This document shows, piece by piece, positions 1-7,176 of a stretch of DNA of 33,450 bases. The translations under genes were made by a program, and so were the position numbers. Location of the stretch: IMG/VR virus record IMGVR_UViG_3300033064_002919, positions 1 to 33,450 of that record. One strand, given 5' to 3'. This DNA is from a virus. Numbering within the stretch: the stretch's first letter is position 1; each line of letters begins with the position of its first letter. The notes beneath the pieces were generated by a model that had not been told where the DNA came from, searched no databases, and was given only the letters and a program-made list of their open reading frames with translations.

Positions 1-1670
1 CCGCCGCCGCCGCCGCCGCCAACACCATTGCCACCGGTGGGTGCGCCTGATGTCCCGCCCGCGCCGCCTGGAGATAGCGAAGCGCCTAAACGGCCAGCGC
101 CGCCAGCGCCGCCAGCGCCGCCATTACCGGTAACTCCACCAAACCCGTTAGCGCCTCCGTTGGCACCGCCGCCGCCGCCTGAGAAGAAACCGCCCAATAC
201 AAGACTATTGCCACCGTTGCCGCCGTTGCCGTGCGGGCCAGCACTACCACCGCTTGGGGATTGTAAAGAACTGGTGTTATTGCAGCAGTCAGTGTAGGAA
301 TACCCCGTTCCTCGGTTTCCTCCGATAAAGCGGTTGCCAGTGCCGGACGTGTAGATGGCAAGTACTGCCTGAGCGAGTATAGGGCTAGAAGATCCGCCCG
401 CTGCGGCTACACCTGTTGATGCCGATACTGGCGAGCCTGTGCCTGAAATCAGCCGCGCCCAAGTACTGCCGCTGTCAGTAGTCTTTGATACCCCACTATA
501 GTTGCCCGTGAGGTAGCTAGTAGTTCCGCCACCTACAACTTTCATACCGTCTACAAAACTAGAGTTAAAAGCAACTACGGGCTGGGTCGTGTCTACTAGC
601 TCCCATATATCGCCATACTCACTAGTCAGAACTTGCTGGCAACCAGAAGCACTAGCAGAACTCAAGCTATACGTCGTCGAAGGCGCTATGAATTTAGCAC
701 CGTCAAAGTAAATCCCCGTTATATTTGGCTGAAAACCCGTTAGCCCGGACTGGATAGGACTCCACGGACCCGCTAAGTTAGTAGCTCTGGATATCTGACC
801 TTTGTCATTGACTACAACATACCACCCGTTTCCAAAAGCGACGCCAGTAACCTTTGACCCTAGTTGCATCTGTAGGGAAGTTTCCCTGAGCATGGTCCAA
901 CTGTTGCCCTGGCCCGTGCTGGAGTACCCTAAGCATTCAACAAAGGCGTCTGCTACAACAGTCTGGCCGCATCTAAAGTAGCGAGTACCGTCAAAGCCAA
1001 TCGGCTTATCCGCGTACAGAAACATGCTGGAGTTGGCCTCAGCGTCCCAGTTCATAGACCCGGCTAAGGACCAAGTTACCCCGTCTACGCTGACAAAGTT
1101 ATCGTGATATACGCCGTTTAATCGCTGCGTCATTAGGGTGTAGAACCCGTTGACGTACTGAATACCGTATGCGCTCGTCGCTTGAAATGGCAGACTACCG
1201 GCCGTCCAAAGAGTCCCGCCGTTGCTTAACACGGCGATAGTAGCGGAACCGGCGTCTGAAGAAGCAACAGCAACTAAGGTATCTGCATTCCCGGCGACAT
1301 AGCGTACGCCTGTGGAGCTTGCAAGTATTGCGGCAGCGCCCGGTTTTGTCGTCCAGTTTTTCCCGTCCGAGCTAACTGTTACTTCTCTTGTCGGCGTAAA
1401 TCCTGCAAGCTGGCTGCCTGTCCATGCCATGGACGACGGGGTGAACGCTGTGACTGATTCAGTATTAAACCAAACAGCCGAACCCGAACCACCCGCGCCA
1501 ATAGAAATAGTAGCTGTTGAACCTGGCGTTAGCGCGACCCCGACCGATTTAGAGTACGCACCCCCATCCCCGGTCAGTCCCGAACCCGCGCCGACCGCCT
1601 CAATAGTGGCCGTCTGGCAATCGGCGGGGACGAACCATTTGGTCCCAGACTTGAGGACGACCGTTACCAT
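1..1670 (-). CDS. Glycine-rich tail fibre / adhesin-like protein, partial (3' end beyond window)
   Basis: A single open frame of at least 556 codons starts at ATG 1670 and runs off the left edge. Residues 1-69 resemble the phage glycine-rich fibre domain (KSGTKWFVPADC near the start, later LTPGSTATISIGAGGSG). Residues about 95-410 hold three Asp-box-like motifs, SSDGKNW (100-106), SVDGVTW (194-200) and TTDSGSTW (397-404), among repeated 'NG-aromatic' strands, suggesting a BNR/sialidase-like beta-propeller. From about residue 470 the chain is mostly Gly/Asn/Ala and reaches a pure glycine run encoded by GGC repeats at the window edge. Known phage glycine-rich tips such as T-even-type Gp38 adhesins bind receptors, so a receptor-binding role is inferred. 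It follows the 62-residue gene with no gap. The C-terminus and any chaperone are not visible. Confidence 0.8.
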   Translation of the reverse strand, partial: MVTVVLKSGTKWFVPADCQTATIEAVGAGSGLTGDGGAYSKSVGVALTPGSTATISIGAGGSGSAVWFNTESVTAFTPSSMAWTGSQLAGFTPTREVTVSSDGKNWTTKPGAAAILASSTGVRYVAGNADTLVAVASSDAGSATIAVLSNGGTLWTAGSLPFQATSAYGIQYVNGFYTLMTQRLNGVYHDNFVSVDGVTWSLAGSMNWDAEANSSMFLYADKPIGFDGTRYFRCGQTVVADAFVECLGYSSTGQGNSWTMLRETSLQMQLGSKVTGVAFGNGWYVVVNDKGQISRATNLAGPWSPIQSGLTGFQPNITGIYFDGAKFIAPSTTYSLSSASASGCQQVLTSEYGDIWELVDTTQPVVAFNSSFVDGMKVVGGGTTSYLTGNYSGVSKTTDSGSTWARLISGTGSPVSASTGVAAAGGSSSPILAQAVLAIYTSGTGNRFIGGNRGTGYSYTDCCNNTSSLQSPSGGSAGPHGNGGNGGNSLVLGGFFSGGGGGANGGANGFGGVTGNGGAGGAGGAGRLGASLSPGGAGGTSGAPTGGNGVGGGGGG

Positions 1671-1859
1671 TTAGAACTCCTGTACGGTTTTAGTGCCCGA
1701 ACGGAATTCGGCTATGCCAACGATCTCGCCATTGACCCACGTCGTGTTTTCTGGAAGCTCGACAAAGTAGCATCCTTCTGGGCAGATGTCCGTAAGCTCT
1801 GCGACGATGGTGGTAATCAGCACATCCCCGGCGGTTTGAATCACAGCAAGCGTCGCCAT
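1671..1859 (-). CDS. Small phage protein, 62 aa, unknown function
   Basis: The reading frame opens further upstream, but ATG 1859 is preferred. It lies one base after the stop of the cupin-like gene and has GAGG about 8 nt ahead, whereas the longer form would overlap that gene with an Arg/Ser-rich, non-conserved-looking extension. The 62-residue product is acidic and probably beta-rich (LAVIQTAGDVLITTIVAEL, then FVELPENTTWVNGEIVGI). It lies directly upstream of the glycine-rich fibre gene and is probably cotranslated with it. No family is recognised. A small virion or fibre-associated protein is the guess from context. Confidence 0.65.
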   Translation of the reverse strand: MATLAVIQTAGDVLITTIVAELTDICPEGCYFVELPENTTWVNGEIVGIAEFRSGTKTVQEF

Positions 1860-1860
1860 A

Positions 1861-2136
1861 TCATTTGACCTCGTACTGGTTGATGAAGATGGTGTTCGGA
1901 TCCAGCGCCTCAAATTCATGCCATTCGTTAGCCGTCAAAAGCAAAGGATTGCTGGCGGAGGTCAAGACGATTTCCTTGCCCTCTTTTCGCACAGCAATCC
2001 TGCCCTGCAAACAGGCTGTCAGATGGCTGTAGTCGTGCTCATGCCTGACCAAACCCTCGCCGGGGTTCGCCTGGAACACAGTGGTGTTCGTGCCGTTATA
2101 GGTAAAGCGCGCCACGTTAGATACGTTGGTCAGCAT
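1861..2136 (-). CDS. Cupin-fold-like small protein, 91 aa
   Basis: The sequence has the two-part layout of a single cupin barrel. Motif 1-like PGEGLVRHEHDYSHL is followed by a Gly turn (LQGRIAVRKEGKE), and motif 2-like ANEWHEFEAL follows about 20 residues later. His residues in HEHD and in WHEF could bind a metal. Cupins range from enzymes to sugar-binding or structural domains, so the activity cannot be named. The start ATG 2136 has no strong ribosome site; the gene sits 17 nt after a structural gene stop and one base before the 62-aa gene. Its place among fibre genes suggests a virion component or an enzyme acting on host surface sugar, which is inference only. Confidence 0.65.
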   Translation of the reverse strand: MLTNVSNVARFTYNGTNTTVFQANPGEGLVRHEHDYSHLTACLQGRIAVRKEGKEIVLTSASNPLLLTANEWHEFEALDPNTIFINQYEVK

Positions 2137-2153
2137 ACTGGGCGCGCGGTGCT

Positions 2154-2630
2154 TTAGTTGTCGAGCTGGAACGTCAGCGAGCTAGCTGGGAAGGTCACAG
2201 CATCGCCTGAATTGATCGTCTTACTGACTGTCAGCGCCGAGTACATCAGCAAGTTGCCGCCAGTCGCTGCATCAAAGATACCCACGCCCGTGATGGGAAG
2301 GCCAGCTGCCCATGAACCAGTAGGCGTCGGAAACGTAATAAGGTTATTGTTGGAAGTCGTGCCGTTGTTTCCACCAGACGCCGCCGCTGATAATGGAACT
2401 GACGTTGCTGCCCAGTTGCCGAGGGTGGACGCCACAGTCACACGCCCGTAGCCGTTGCCGCTAACTTCCACTCCAGCCGATGAGTCGCTTGGGGTGGTTG
2501 ACAGCAGGCCGATGTAAAGACTTGTGGGGCCAGTGCCAGCAGTAAGAGATGCGCCAGCGAATCCAAGTGCCTGGCCTCGAAAGAGCCAGTCGATGATTTT
2601 GTTTTCTGCGAAGTCGGTAAAAGCTGCCAT
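2154..2630 (-). CDS. Phage structural protein, fibre-like beta protein, 158 aa
   Basis: The N-terminal helix (AAFTDFAENKIIDWLFRG) followed by TSLYIGLLSTTPSDSS and VSGNGYGRVTV is the signature of a common phage structural family often labelled tail fibre protein. The rest is Ser/Thr/Asn-rich and probably beta-structured, ending in LTFQLDN. AAAGGA lies about 8 nt before ATG 2630. It sits among other small fibre or baseplate-like genes downstream of the head-tail adaptor. The virion-component assignment is from recalled family resemblance; whether it belongs to tail, collar or capsid surface is unknown. Confidence 0.65.
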   Translation of the reverse strand: MAAFTDFAENKIIDWLFRGQALGFAGASLTAGTGPTSLYIGLLSTTPSDSSAGVEVSGNGYGRVTVASTLGNWAATSVPLSAAASGGNNGTTSNNNLITFPTPTGSWAAGLPITGVGIFDAATGGNLLMYSALTVSKTINSGDAVTFPASSLTFQLDN

Positions 2631-2659
2631 GATATTTCCTTTGAGTTGCTGGGTAAAAG

Positions 2660-3109
2660 TTACGCTTGGTTGACGCCCATCGCCGAATAGGCGGTGCCGT
2701 CAAACCAGAAGTTGATGATGGATTTCTTGTTTGCCGCGCCCTCCCACACTGCGCCGAACCAGGTCAACGAAGACGGCCAAGTAAATGCCCGCGCTACCGA
2801 CGACCCATCCGAGTCGATGAGCAGCTGGAGGTGGCACGGACCGGGCGGATTGACGAACGTGTAGCTGATCGCCCCGCTGGGCTCAGGCTGGCGCTGGTTC
2901 TGTGCTGCGGACCAGTCCAGCGTGATTGGCCCAGCCGTTGCGCTTCCGGCGGGCTGCGACTGGAACGTAGCTGTCTTGAAGCCCGTGACAGAACCGTTGC
3001 CCAGGGCAAAAGGAAAGCTCAGGCCGCCTTGGGTGACCTCCAGAACAAGCGCATCTCCGTCAATTACGACTACGGACTGCGTCTCCTCGCTGACCAGTAC
3101 GGTAGTCAC
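2660..3109 (-). CDS. Phage fibre/baseplate-like protein, 149 aa
   Basis: The C-terminal half matches a recurrent phage structural module: a beta-strand before TFVNPPGPCHLQLLIDSDG, then FTWPSSLTWFG and INFWFDGTAYSAMG. It is common at the ends of phage tail or fibre proteins. The N-terminal part (ETQSVVVIDGDALVLEVT) is also beta-rich. The ATG overlaps the stop of the gene before it as ATGA, indicating translational coupling with the BppU-like protein. A virion role is likely; partner and location are not shown by the sequence. Confidence 0.6.
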   Translation of the reverse strand: MTTVLVSEETQSVVVIDGDALVLEVTQGGLSFPFALGNGSVTGFKTATFQSQPAGSATAGPITLDWSAAQNQRQPEPSGAISYTFVNPPGPCHLQLLIDSDGSSVARAFTWPSSLTWFGAVWEGAANKKSIINFWFDGTAYSAMGVNQA

Positions 3110-3453
3110 CGGGTGACCTCAAAAGATACTGTGACAGCGCCCGTCAGCAGGCGCGTGACCGTGCCGCTCGGAGCTACTAGCTCAAGGTCGTAAACACCCT
3201 TTCTCCAGGAAATTAGAGCAGTCTCTGCAGCACTTAGCCGGATCGCTACTGTGCCCGCCGCGCCGCCTAATCCCAAGCGGGAGTTCGCGTTTGTCAGCTC
3301 CAGCAGGACGTCGGGTGCTGCAACAGTAGACCTAACTTGCATGCGGGCCGTATAGCCGGTCAGGTCGACCAAGATGCCCGCGCTGTTTTTCCAGGTGATC
3401 GTACGAACAAAGGTGGCCCCCTGCTCGATCTCAAAGTCGTATGTTCCTGCCAT
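3106..3453 (-). CDS. BppU-N-like baseplate/tail protein, 115 aa
   Basis: The layout YDFEIEQGATFVRTITWKN, then DLTGYTARMQVR, then AETALISWRKGVYDLEL and VTRLLTGAVTVSFEVTR, is that of the small beta-sandwich related to the N-terminal domain of lactococcal phage BppU, found in many phage structural operons. TGGAG about 9 nt upstream supports ATG 3453. The next gene starts inside its stop codon (ATGA). In this family the domain anchors receptor-binding proteins to the baseplate, so a tail-tip adaptor role is the likeliest reading, by analogy only. Confidence 0.65.
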   Translation of the reverse strand: MAGTYDFEIEQGATFVRTITWKNSAGILVDLTGYTARMQVRSTVAAPDVLLELTNANSRLGLGGAAGTVAIRLSAAETALISWRKGVYDLELVAPSGTVTRLLTGAVTVSFEVTR

Positions 3454-3493
3454 TCACTTACTCCAGTTGTGGTGCCGCTGGGTCAGGTAAAAA

Positions 3494-3931
3494 TCAAGCT
3501 GCCTGCGTGACATACCACTCGACCTTTACGGTGTCGGAGGAGCCCTTCGTCTGCGCGGGGATGGAGACGCGGTTAAGCATGGTCCCCCCTGAAACTGCGT
3601 TAAAGATGCCGAGCTCGGTAACCTGCCCGACAAAGGTGCCGGGCAAAAACGTGGCAATAAAAACCGTTGTAGCGTCTGTCGCTGCGGACGAGCTGAGCCC
3701 GACCCGGGCTTTTTCGGAGACAAGCGTGGTGTCTGTCGCAAGCACTGCAGTCGTACCAGTGCCCATGGCCATGTGGCTCATCAGCGCGGGTGAGTCTGCC
3801 AAGCGGGCGGCGATCCAATTCAGCCCGGTGTCGACGACCAAGTTGTCGACCCGCGCGGTCGACAAAACGGTGCCGCATGGCCCGATCACTTGAATCACCG
3901 CGCAGCCGCTGTTGCGCACATGGGTGTCCAT
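3494..3931 (-). CDS. Phage structural protein, 145 aa
   Basis: The frame extends 54 codons further upstream, but that part overlaps the adaptor gene and is Arg-rich, so the start is placed at ATG 3931 in a TGATG junction with the adaptor stop. The product has the pattern TGLNWIAARLA, then MAMGTGTTAVLATDTTL, ELGIFNAVSGGTMLNR and a final VEWYVT strand, seen in phage tail or fibre-associated proteins. The middle resembles the beginning of collar-fibre proteins. The coupled start suggests it is made in proportion to the head-tail adaptor. Exact role unknown. Confidence 0.65.
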   Translation of the reverse strand: MDTHVRNSGCAVIQVIGPCGTVLSTARVDNLVVDTGLNWIAARLADSPALMSHMAMGTGTTAVLATDTTLVSEKARVGLSSSAATDATTVFIATFLPGTFVGQVTELGIFNAVSGGTMLNRVSIPAQTKGSSDTVKVEWYVTQAA

Positions 3932-4584
3932 CAGCAGCCGCCGTACCGTACGTTGCCAGCTTTGCGCTGGGCTCTTGACTTTTCGGCCTTGGCGGCCGAG
4001 CAGTAAGCGTAGAACTCGGCACTCTTGCGCGCGACCCTGGCTTCGTCGCGTGTGTCGGCATCCTGCTTGGCGTAGGCGAGTGCGCTCATCCACAGCATCA
4101 GGTGCCGCTGGTGCTGCTCCTCGATCTCCAACTTCGTGCTGCGCGCCGAAGTGATCGTGACCAGCGGCAGGCGCTCGATGATCATGGAGGCGGTGCCGGC
4201 AGCCGCAGGCACCGGATGCCAGCGCAGTGTGTTGGCGCCCAGACCCATCACCGCGGTGGTGACCGCCCCGGTACGGGCGTCAAGGCGTATGCCTTCAGTG
4301 TCCATGTCCCCGACGTTGGCCAGGCGAAGCGGCTGGGCATCGCTGTCGCGCTGGATGCGCACGATGTTCAGGATCCGGGAGTCGGTATCGCTAAAGGGTA
4401 CGCCGGCAACCAGGTCCAGCGTACACAGGCTTGAGCTGGCGTCCCGGATGCCCCCAGTAAGGCGGACGAACATCTTCTGCGCGTCGTCCGCATAGGAGGC
4501 GATCTCAGCGTCAGACCACAGTGTCGGCGCGACCGTGTCGTCCACGTCGGCACGAAATAGGTCGCGGAGCTCTGCGGTGTACAT
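3931..4584 (-). CDS. Head-tail adaptor (connector) protein, SU10-adaptor-like
   Basis: The 217-residue protein begins MYTAELRDLFRADVDD and continues LWSDAEIASYADDAQKMFVRLTGG, the helical opening typical of podovirus adaptor proteins such as that of phage SU10, analogous to P22 gp4 and T7 gp11. A beta-rich central part (SRILNIVRIQRDS) is followed by a helical C-terminus with YAKQDADTRDEARVARKSAEF. Such proteins dock as a dodecamer beneath the portal and join it to the short tail. Its place downstream of capsid and portal genes supports this. The ribosome site is weak. The family call is by motif memory. Confidence 0.7.
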   Translation of the reverse strand: MYTAELRDLFRADVDDTVAPTLWSDAEIASYADDAQKMFVRLTGGIRDASSSLCTLDLVAGVPFSDTDSRILNIVRIQRDSDAQPLRLANVGDMDTEGIRLDARTGAVTTAVMGLGANTLRWHPVPAAAGTASMIIERLPLVTITSARSTKLEIEEQHQRHLMLWMSALAYAKQDADTRDEARVARKSAEFYAYCSAAKAEKSRAQRKAGNVRYGGC

Positions 4585-4598
4585 GGCGGCTGCAGGCT

Positions 4599-4970
4599 TT
4601 AGTCGGAGCTGGCTTTGAACTCGGCCCAGGCTTGATCGCGCTCTTTGGCGGCGACCGACCAGCCGAGTTCCTTCAGCAGCACAGCGGCGTGGGGCGCGCC
4701 GCCAGCAGTAAATTCTTCGCGCACGTTGCGCAGCACCAGCTTCTCGAACAGGTCGAACAGCGCGATCTTGCGCTCGTCCGCATCGGTCGGCTCGTTGGTG
4801 GCGTTGCCGGTGGCTTCGGCCTCGGTGAGTTCGGACTCGGGCACACCGCCGGCCGCGATGACCTCGGGATACATGTAAGGGGGGACGTGCTGGGCGACGC
4901 CTTTTTCGAACGCGATGGACAGGCCCATCACGGAGGCGATCACGCGGCTGCGGTGAAGAACAAATTTCAT
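4599..4970 (-). CDS. Conserved phage protein of the head region, 123 aa
   Basis: The N-terminus MKFVLHRSRVIASVMG, then IAFEKGVAQHVPPYMY, is a pattern recalled from small proteins that sit between capsid and adaptor genes in similar phages. The second half is helical and acidic (DADERKIALFDLFEKLV) and ends in a charged tail. AGGAT lies upstream of ATG 4970. It is the first gene after the terminator at 4993-5016, so it depends either on read-through or on a promoter not recognised here. No enzymatic motif is visible. A head-completion or virion-internal role is a guess from position. Confidence 0.6.
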   Translation of the reverse strand: MKFVLHRSRVIASVMGLSIAFEKGVAQHVPPYMYPEVIAAGGVPESELTEAEATGNATNEPTDADERKIALFDLFEKLVLRNVREEFTAGGAPHAAVLLKELGWSVAAKERDQAWAEFKASSD

Positions 4971-4992
4971 GCTTGATCCTGGGTAGTTAAAG

Positions 4993-5016
4993 AAAAAGCG
5001 GGGCCGAAGCCCCGCT
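4993..5016 (-). terminator. Rho-independent terminator after capsid-decoration unit
   Basis: On the minus strand a perfect 8-bp stem AGCGGGGC / GCCCCGCT closes a TTCG tetraloop and is followed by TTTTTC. It begins 4 nt after the stop of the 149-aa gene. UUCG-capped GC stems with a U run are classic intrinsic terminators. The complementary strand lacks an equally good U run, so it appears directional. Confidence 0.85.
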
Positions 5017-5020
5017 CGTT

Positions 5021-5470
5021 TTAGCTGCCGGTGACTTCGGTGCCGCGGCCGTCGATGGTGTACATCACGCGGACGCGGACCTTACCGGCCGTGGCGGCTG
5101 CCACGGTGGAGGCCAGCGTGATGCGCACGTTGGCGCCCGCGTTGTGGGCCAGACCCAAACCTGTCAGCGCGGTGCGGCCGGCGGACAGGATGGACGTGGC
5201 AGCCAGCAGGCCGGTGGCCGAAGCCGCCGAGCCGACAGACACGGTGTAGGCCGTGGGACCGGCACCAGCGGTCTCGACAATCAGCTCGCCGCCCACCACC
5301 ACGGCGCCTACCGGCAGCGGGATGGCGTCGAAGACGATGTTCTCGGCGAAGGTGGTGCCGAAGCCTTTGAGCGCGCCGGTGACGGAGTCAACAGCGGTGT
5401 CGTTGAAGGCGAAGGCGAACTCCGCGATCAGGGGGAACTGGGCAGTGCGGGAAGCGAAGAGTTTGGCCAT
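5021..5470 (-). CDS. Probable capsid decoration/cement or head fibre protein, 149 aa
   Basis: The protein is small and almost entirely beta and small residues: AEFAFAFNDTAVDSVTGA, VFDAIPLPVGAVVVGGEL, then AYTVSVGSAASATGLLAA and a final KVRVRVMYTIDGRGTEV strand. This resembles a family encoded beside N4-gp56-type capsid genes. AAGGAG is well placed before ATG 5470. It is cotranscribed with the capsid gene 12 nt upstream and the pair is closed by a terminator, which fits a protein needed in hundreds of copies. Decoration is inferred from position, fold guess and expression unit. Confidence 0.6.
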   Translation of the reverse strand: MAKLFASRTAQFPLIAEFAFAFNDTAVDSVTGALKGFGTTFAENIVFDAIPLPVGAVVVGGELIVETAGAGPTAYTVSVGSAASATGLLAATSILSAGRTALTGLGLAHNAGANVRITLASTVAAATAGKVRVRVMYTIDGRGTEVTGS

Positions 5471-5482
5471 GGTGTGGGCTCC

Positions 5483-6595
5483 TTAGTAAGCGACGTAGGT
5501 GGAGATCGCGCCGAAGTCCTCGACCGAACCGTTCTCGTAGATCGAGCCGAACTTGGGTTTCAGGAAACCCAAAATCTTGCCGCACGAGATGCCCTGCGAG
5601 TTGTCGTAGTCAAAGCCCTTCTCGTTCCACTCTGGGGCACCGATGTCGGCCATGCCGAGCGCTTGTGCGCCGCAGAACAGAACCTGGCTGCCGTTGATGT
5701 TGAAGCCGGAGCCGTACTTGTCGGTGCCGGACGTAGCGCCGGACACGTTCGGGACGTGGCGGAACTCGTGCAGGTGGATGCCGTCGATCTTCACGCTCGA
5801 ACCGGTGAACAGCTCGTTGCCGTTGCCGCGCTCTTGCGAGTGGCGCAGGTTGAGCATGTAGTCGTTGTCCTGCTTCAGGCGGGCAAACGTCTGTGGCGTC
5901 ATGAACGCGTGGAAGGTCTCTTCGCCGCCCTCGCTACCAACGCCGCGGATGTAACGGTCTTTGGCATAGGCCTTGAGCTGAACAAACATGTTCCAGGTCG
6001 GGTAGTCAGCGGCGGTCACTGCAGTGGTCGCACCGTTGGCCGACAGGGTCTTGGTGGTGCCGTTCCAGTTCAGGCGGCGGTTGGTCGATGGGGCAGCCAC
6101 GTCAGCGGCGAACTCCAGCGACGGCAGGTCGGAGCCGACGCGCAGCTGGCCGTTATTCTTGCGGGCGTACGACACGCCGCCCAGGGTCAAGAAGGCCATC
6201 TGGTCGATACGGTCAGCGAGCCAGTAGCTCAGCACGTTTTTGCTGTTGCCGCGGAACTCGACGCACGACTTCTGGTCGGCCATCTTGCCCTCGTGGCGGT
6301 TGGCGTGGCGAATCTGGTCGACGCGGATGACCTGGTCAAAGGTCTGCATCGCCTCTTCGTTGCCTTCCAGCGCGCGGTCGCCAGCGACGCCGTCGCCGGT
6401 CAAATCAGCCAGCAGCGTGATAACGGCGCGGGCGCCCTTTTCAGACTGCTTGAGCTCGGTGATGTGCTGGACCAGCGAGGTCGGGCCCTTGCCGAGAAAG
6501 CGGTTGATGAAGGACTGGTTGCGGGCTTGTTTCCACAAGTCCATCGACCAGACGGTCTTTTGCTCAGAGGTGAGCAGTGCGAAATTGGTAAGCAT
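5483..6595 (-). CDS. Major capsid protein, N4-gp56 family
   Basis: The 370-residue protein has the N4-gp56-family opening: FALLTSEQKTVWSMDLWK, then NRFLGKGPTSLVQHITELK and VITLLADLTGDGVAGD. Later come RHANRHEGKMADQKS, AFMTPQTFARLKQD and the C-terminal GMADIGAPEWNEKGFDYDN. Members form HK97-fold capsids in podoviruses and some other tailed phages. CGGAG precedes ATG 6595. It is not directly coupled to the scaffold gene as in many phages; about 2.1 kb of surface-protein genes and a terminator lie between, so it has its own upstream control region at 6596-6742. Confidence 0.9.
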   Translation of the reverse strand: MLTNFALLTSEQKTVWSMDLWKQARNQSFINRFLGKGPTSLVQHITELKQSEKGARAVITLLADLTGDGVAGDRALEGNEEAMQTFDQVIRVDQIRHANRHEGKMADQKSCVEFRGNSKNVLSYWLADRIDQMAFLTLGGVSYARKNNGQLRVGSDLPSLEFAADVAAPSTNRRLNWNGTTKTLSANGATTAVTAADYPTWNMFVQLKAYAKDRYIRGVGSEGGEETFHAFMTPQTFARLKQDNDYMLNLRHSQERGNGNELFTGSSVKIDGIHLHEFRHVPNVSGATSGTDKYGSGFNINGSQVLFCGAQALGMADIGAPEWNEKGFDYDNSQGISCGKILGFLKPKFGSIYENGSVEDFGAISTYVAY

Positions 6596-6736
6596 GTAAG
6601 CGATCTCCGTGAGTGTTGGAACTGCGTGCGTCTGTTGATGTGTCGCTTCAACTCAGCGGAGTGGAGGTGCTGTCGAGACCTGCCTGATCGAATTGTTTGG
6701 ATTTTAATCTAAATTAGATTTACGAGTACGAAGATG
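6596..6736 (-). promoter_or_regulatory. Control region for the capsid unit, with perfect palindrome at 6706-6720
   Basis: This non-coding stretch lies between the capsid start and an upstream terminator, so transcription of the capsid probably starts here. It contains the 15-nt dyad AATCTAAATTAGATT (6706-6720), with core TCTAANTTAGA shared with two other intergenic sites, in an AT-rich patch (about 6691-6720) within GC-rich DNA. A TAAAAT-like -10 follows the palindrome on the minus strand, but I see no matching -35 at 17 nt. An activated or phage-specific promoter is therefore more likely than plain sigma70. Function inferred. Confidence 0.55.
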
Positions 6737-6765
6737 AAAAAAGAGCCGCGGGGTTAGCGCGGCTC
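6737..6765 (-). terminator. Rho-independent terminator upstream of the capsid unit
   Basis: On the minus strand an 8-bp perfect stem GAGCCGCG.. / ..CGCGGCTC with a 7-nt loop is followed by six T residues. It lies 18 nt past the stop of the 130-aa gene and so ends transcription coming from terminase, portal, scaffold and surface-protein genes before the capsid gene. Confidence 0.85.
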
Positions 6766-6783
6766 GGTTGGCGATAAGCAGTG

Positions 6784-7176
6784 TTAGATCATTGAGTTCT
6801 GGACCAGCTTCAAGTCCATCCGCGCCAGGGCGGCGAAAGGCTCTTGCTCAGTCACATCAATTGCATTGAGCAAAGCCTCGCATTGCGGCAGCGTGACAGC
6901 ACCTTTGCCCAGCTCAACGATGGTCTCAGGTTGCCCGGGTACAGTCGTTGCCAATCCCTCAGTGTCAAAGCTGGTCAGCGGCAGCAGCGCAGCGAGTTCG
7001 GCATCGATCATTCCAGCGGCAACGAAGTGCGTGGCTGGCAGCGATCCGTTGATTGACACAGGGGTAGCCAGCATCCCGTCACCAGCCGCACCCTCCGACA
7101 GGCCAGCGCATAAAGCACGGGCGAGAGGGGCGTAGGCAGCAGGGACGATCAGGCAGCGGTGGACGTATTGAGTCAT
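6784..7176 (-). CDS. Phage protein following the lectin-like gene, 130 aa
   Basis: Begins MTQYVHRCLIVPAAYAPLAR and is rich in Ala, Leu and Gly. A motif VSINGSLPATHFVAAGMID is followed by VELGKGAVTLPQCEALLNAID. It is translationally coupled to the 461-aa lectin-like gene through a TAATG junction and is the last gene before the terminator at 6737-6765. Similar short proteins are found after tail or surface-fibre genes in other phages, but no function is known to me. An assembly partner for the fibre is possible; no chaperone motif is visible. Confidence 0.6.
   Translation of the reverse strand: MTQYVHRCLIVPAAYAPLARALCAGLSEGAAGDGMLATPVSINGSLPATHFVAAGMIDAELAALLPLTSFDTEGLATTVPGQPETIVELGKGAVTLPQCEALLNAIDVTEQEPFAALARMDLKLVQNSMI

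Noticed and set aside
28-297. Proline-rich plus-strand frame at the left edge
   Set aside because: It is the complement of the glycine codons of the adhesin gene (GGN read as CCN), so proline richness is a by-product.
3931-4093. 54-codon N-terminal extension of the 145-aa structural protein
   Set aside because: It lies entirely within the adaptor gene in another frame, is Arg/Gln-rich, and the internal ATG in a TGATG junction fits the coupling pattern of the arm.
5144-6712. Long plus-strand open frame opposite decoration and capsid genes
   Set aside because: It is an antisense shadow: composition is Val/Gly/Ala/Arg-rich without domains, and it would cross the capsid control region and opposite-strand genes.
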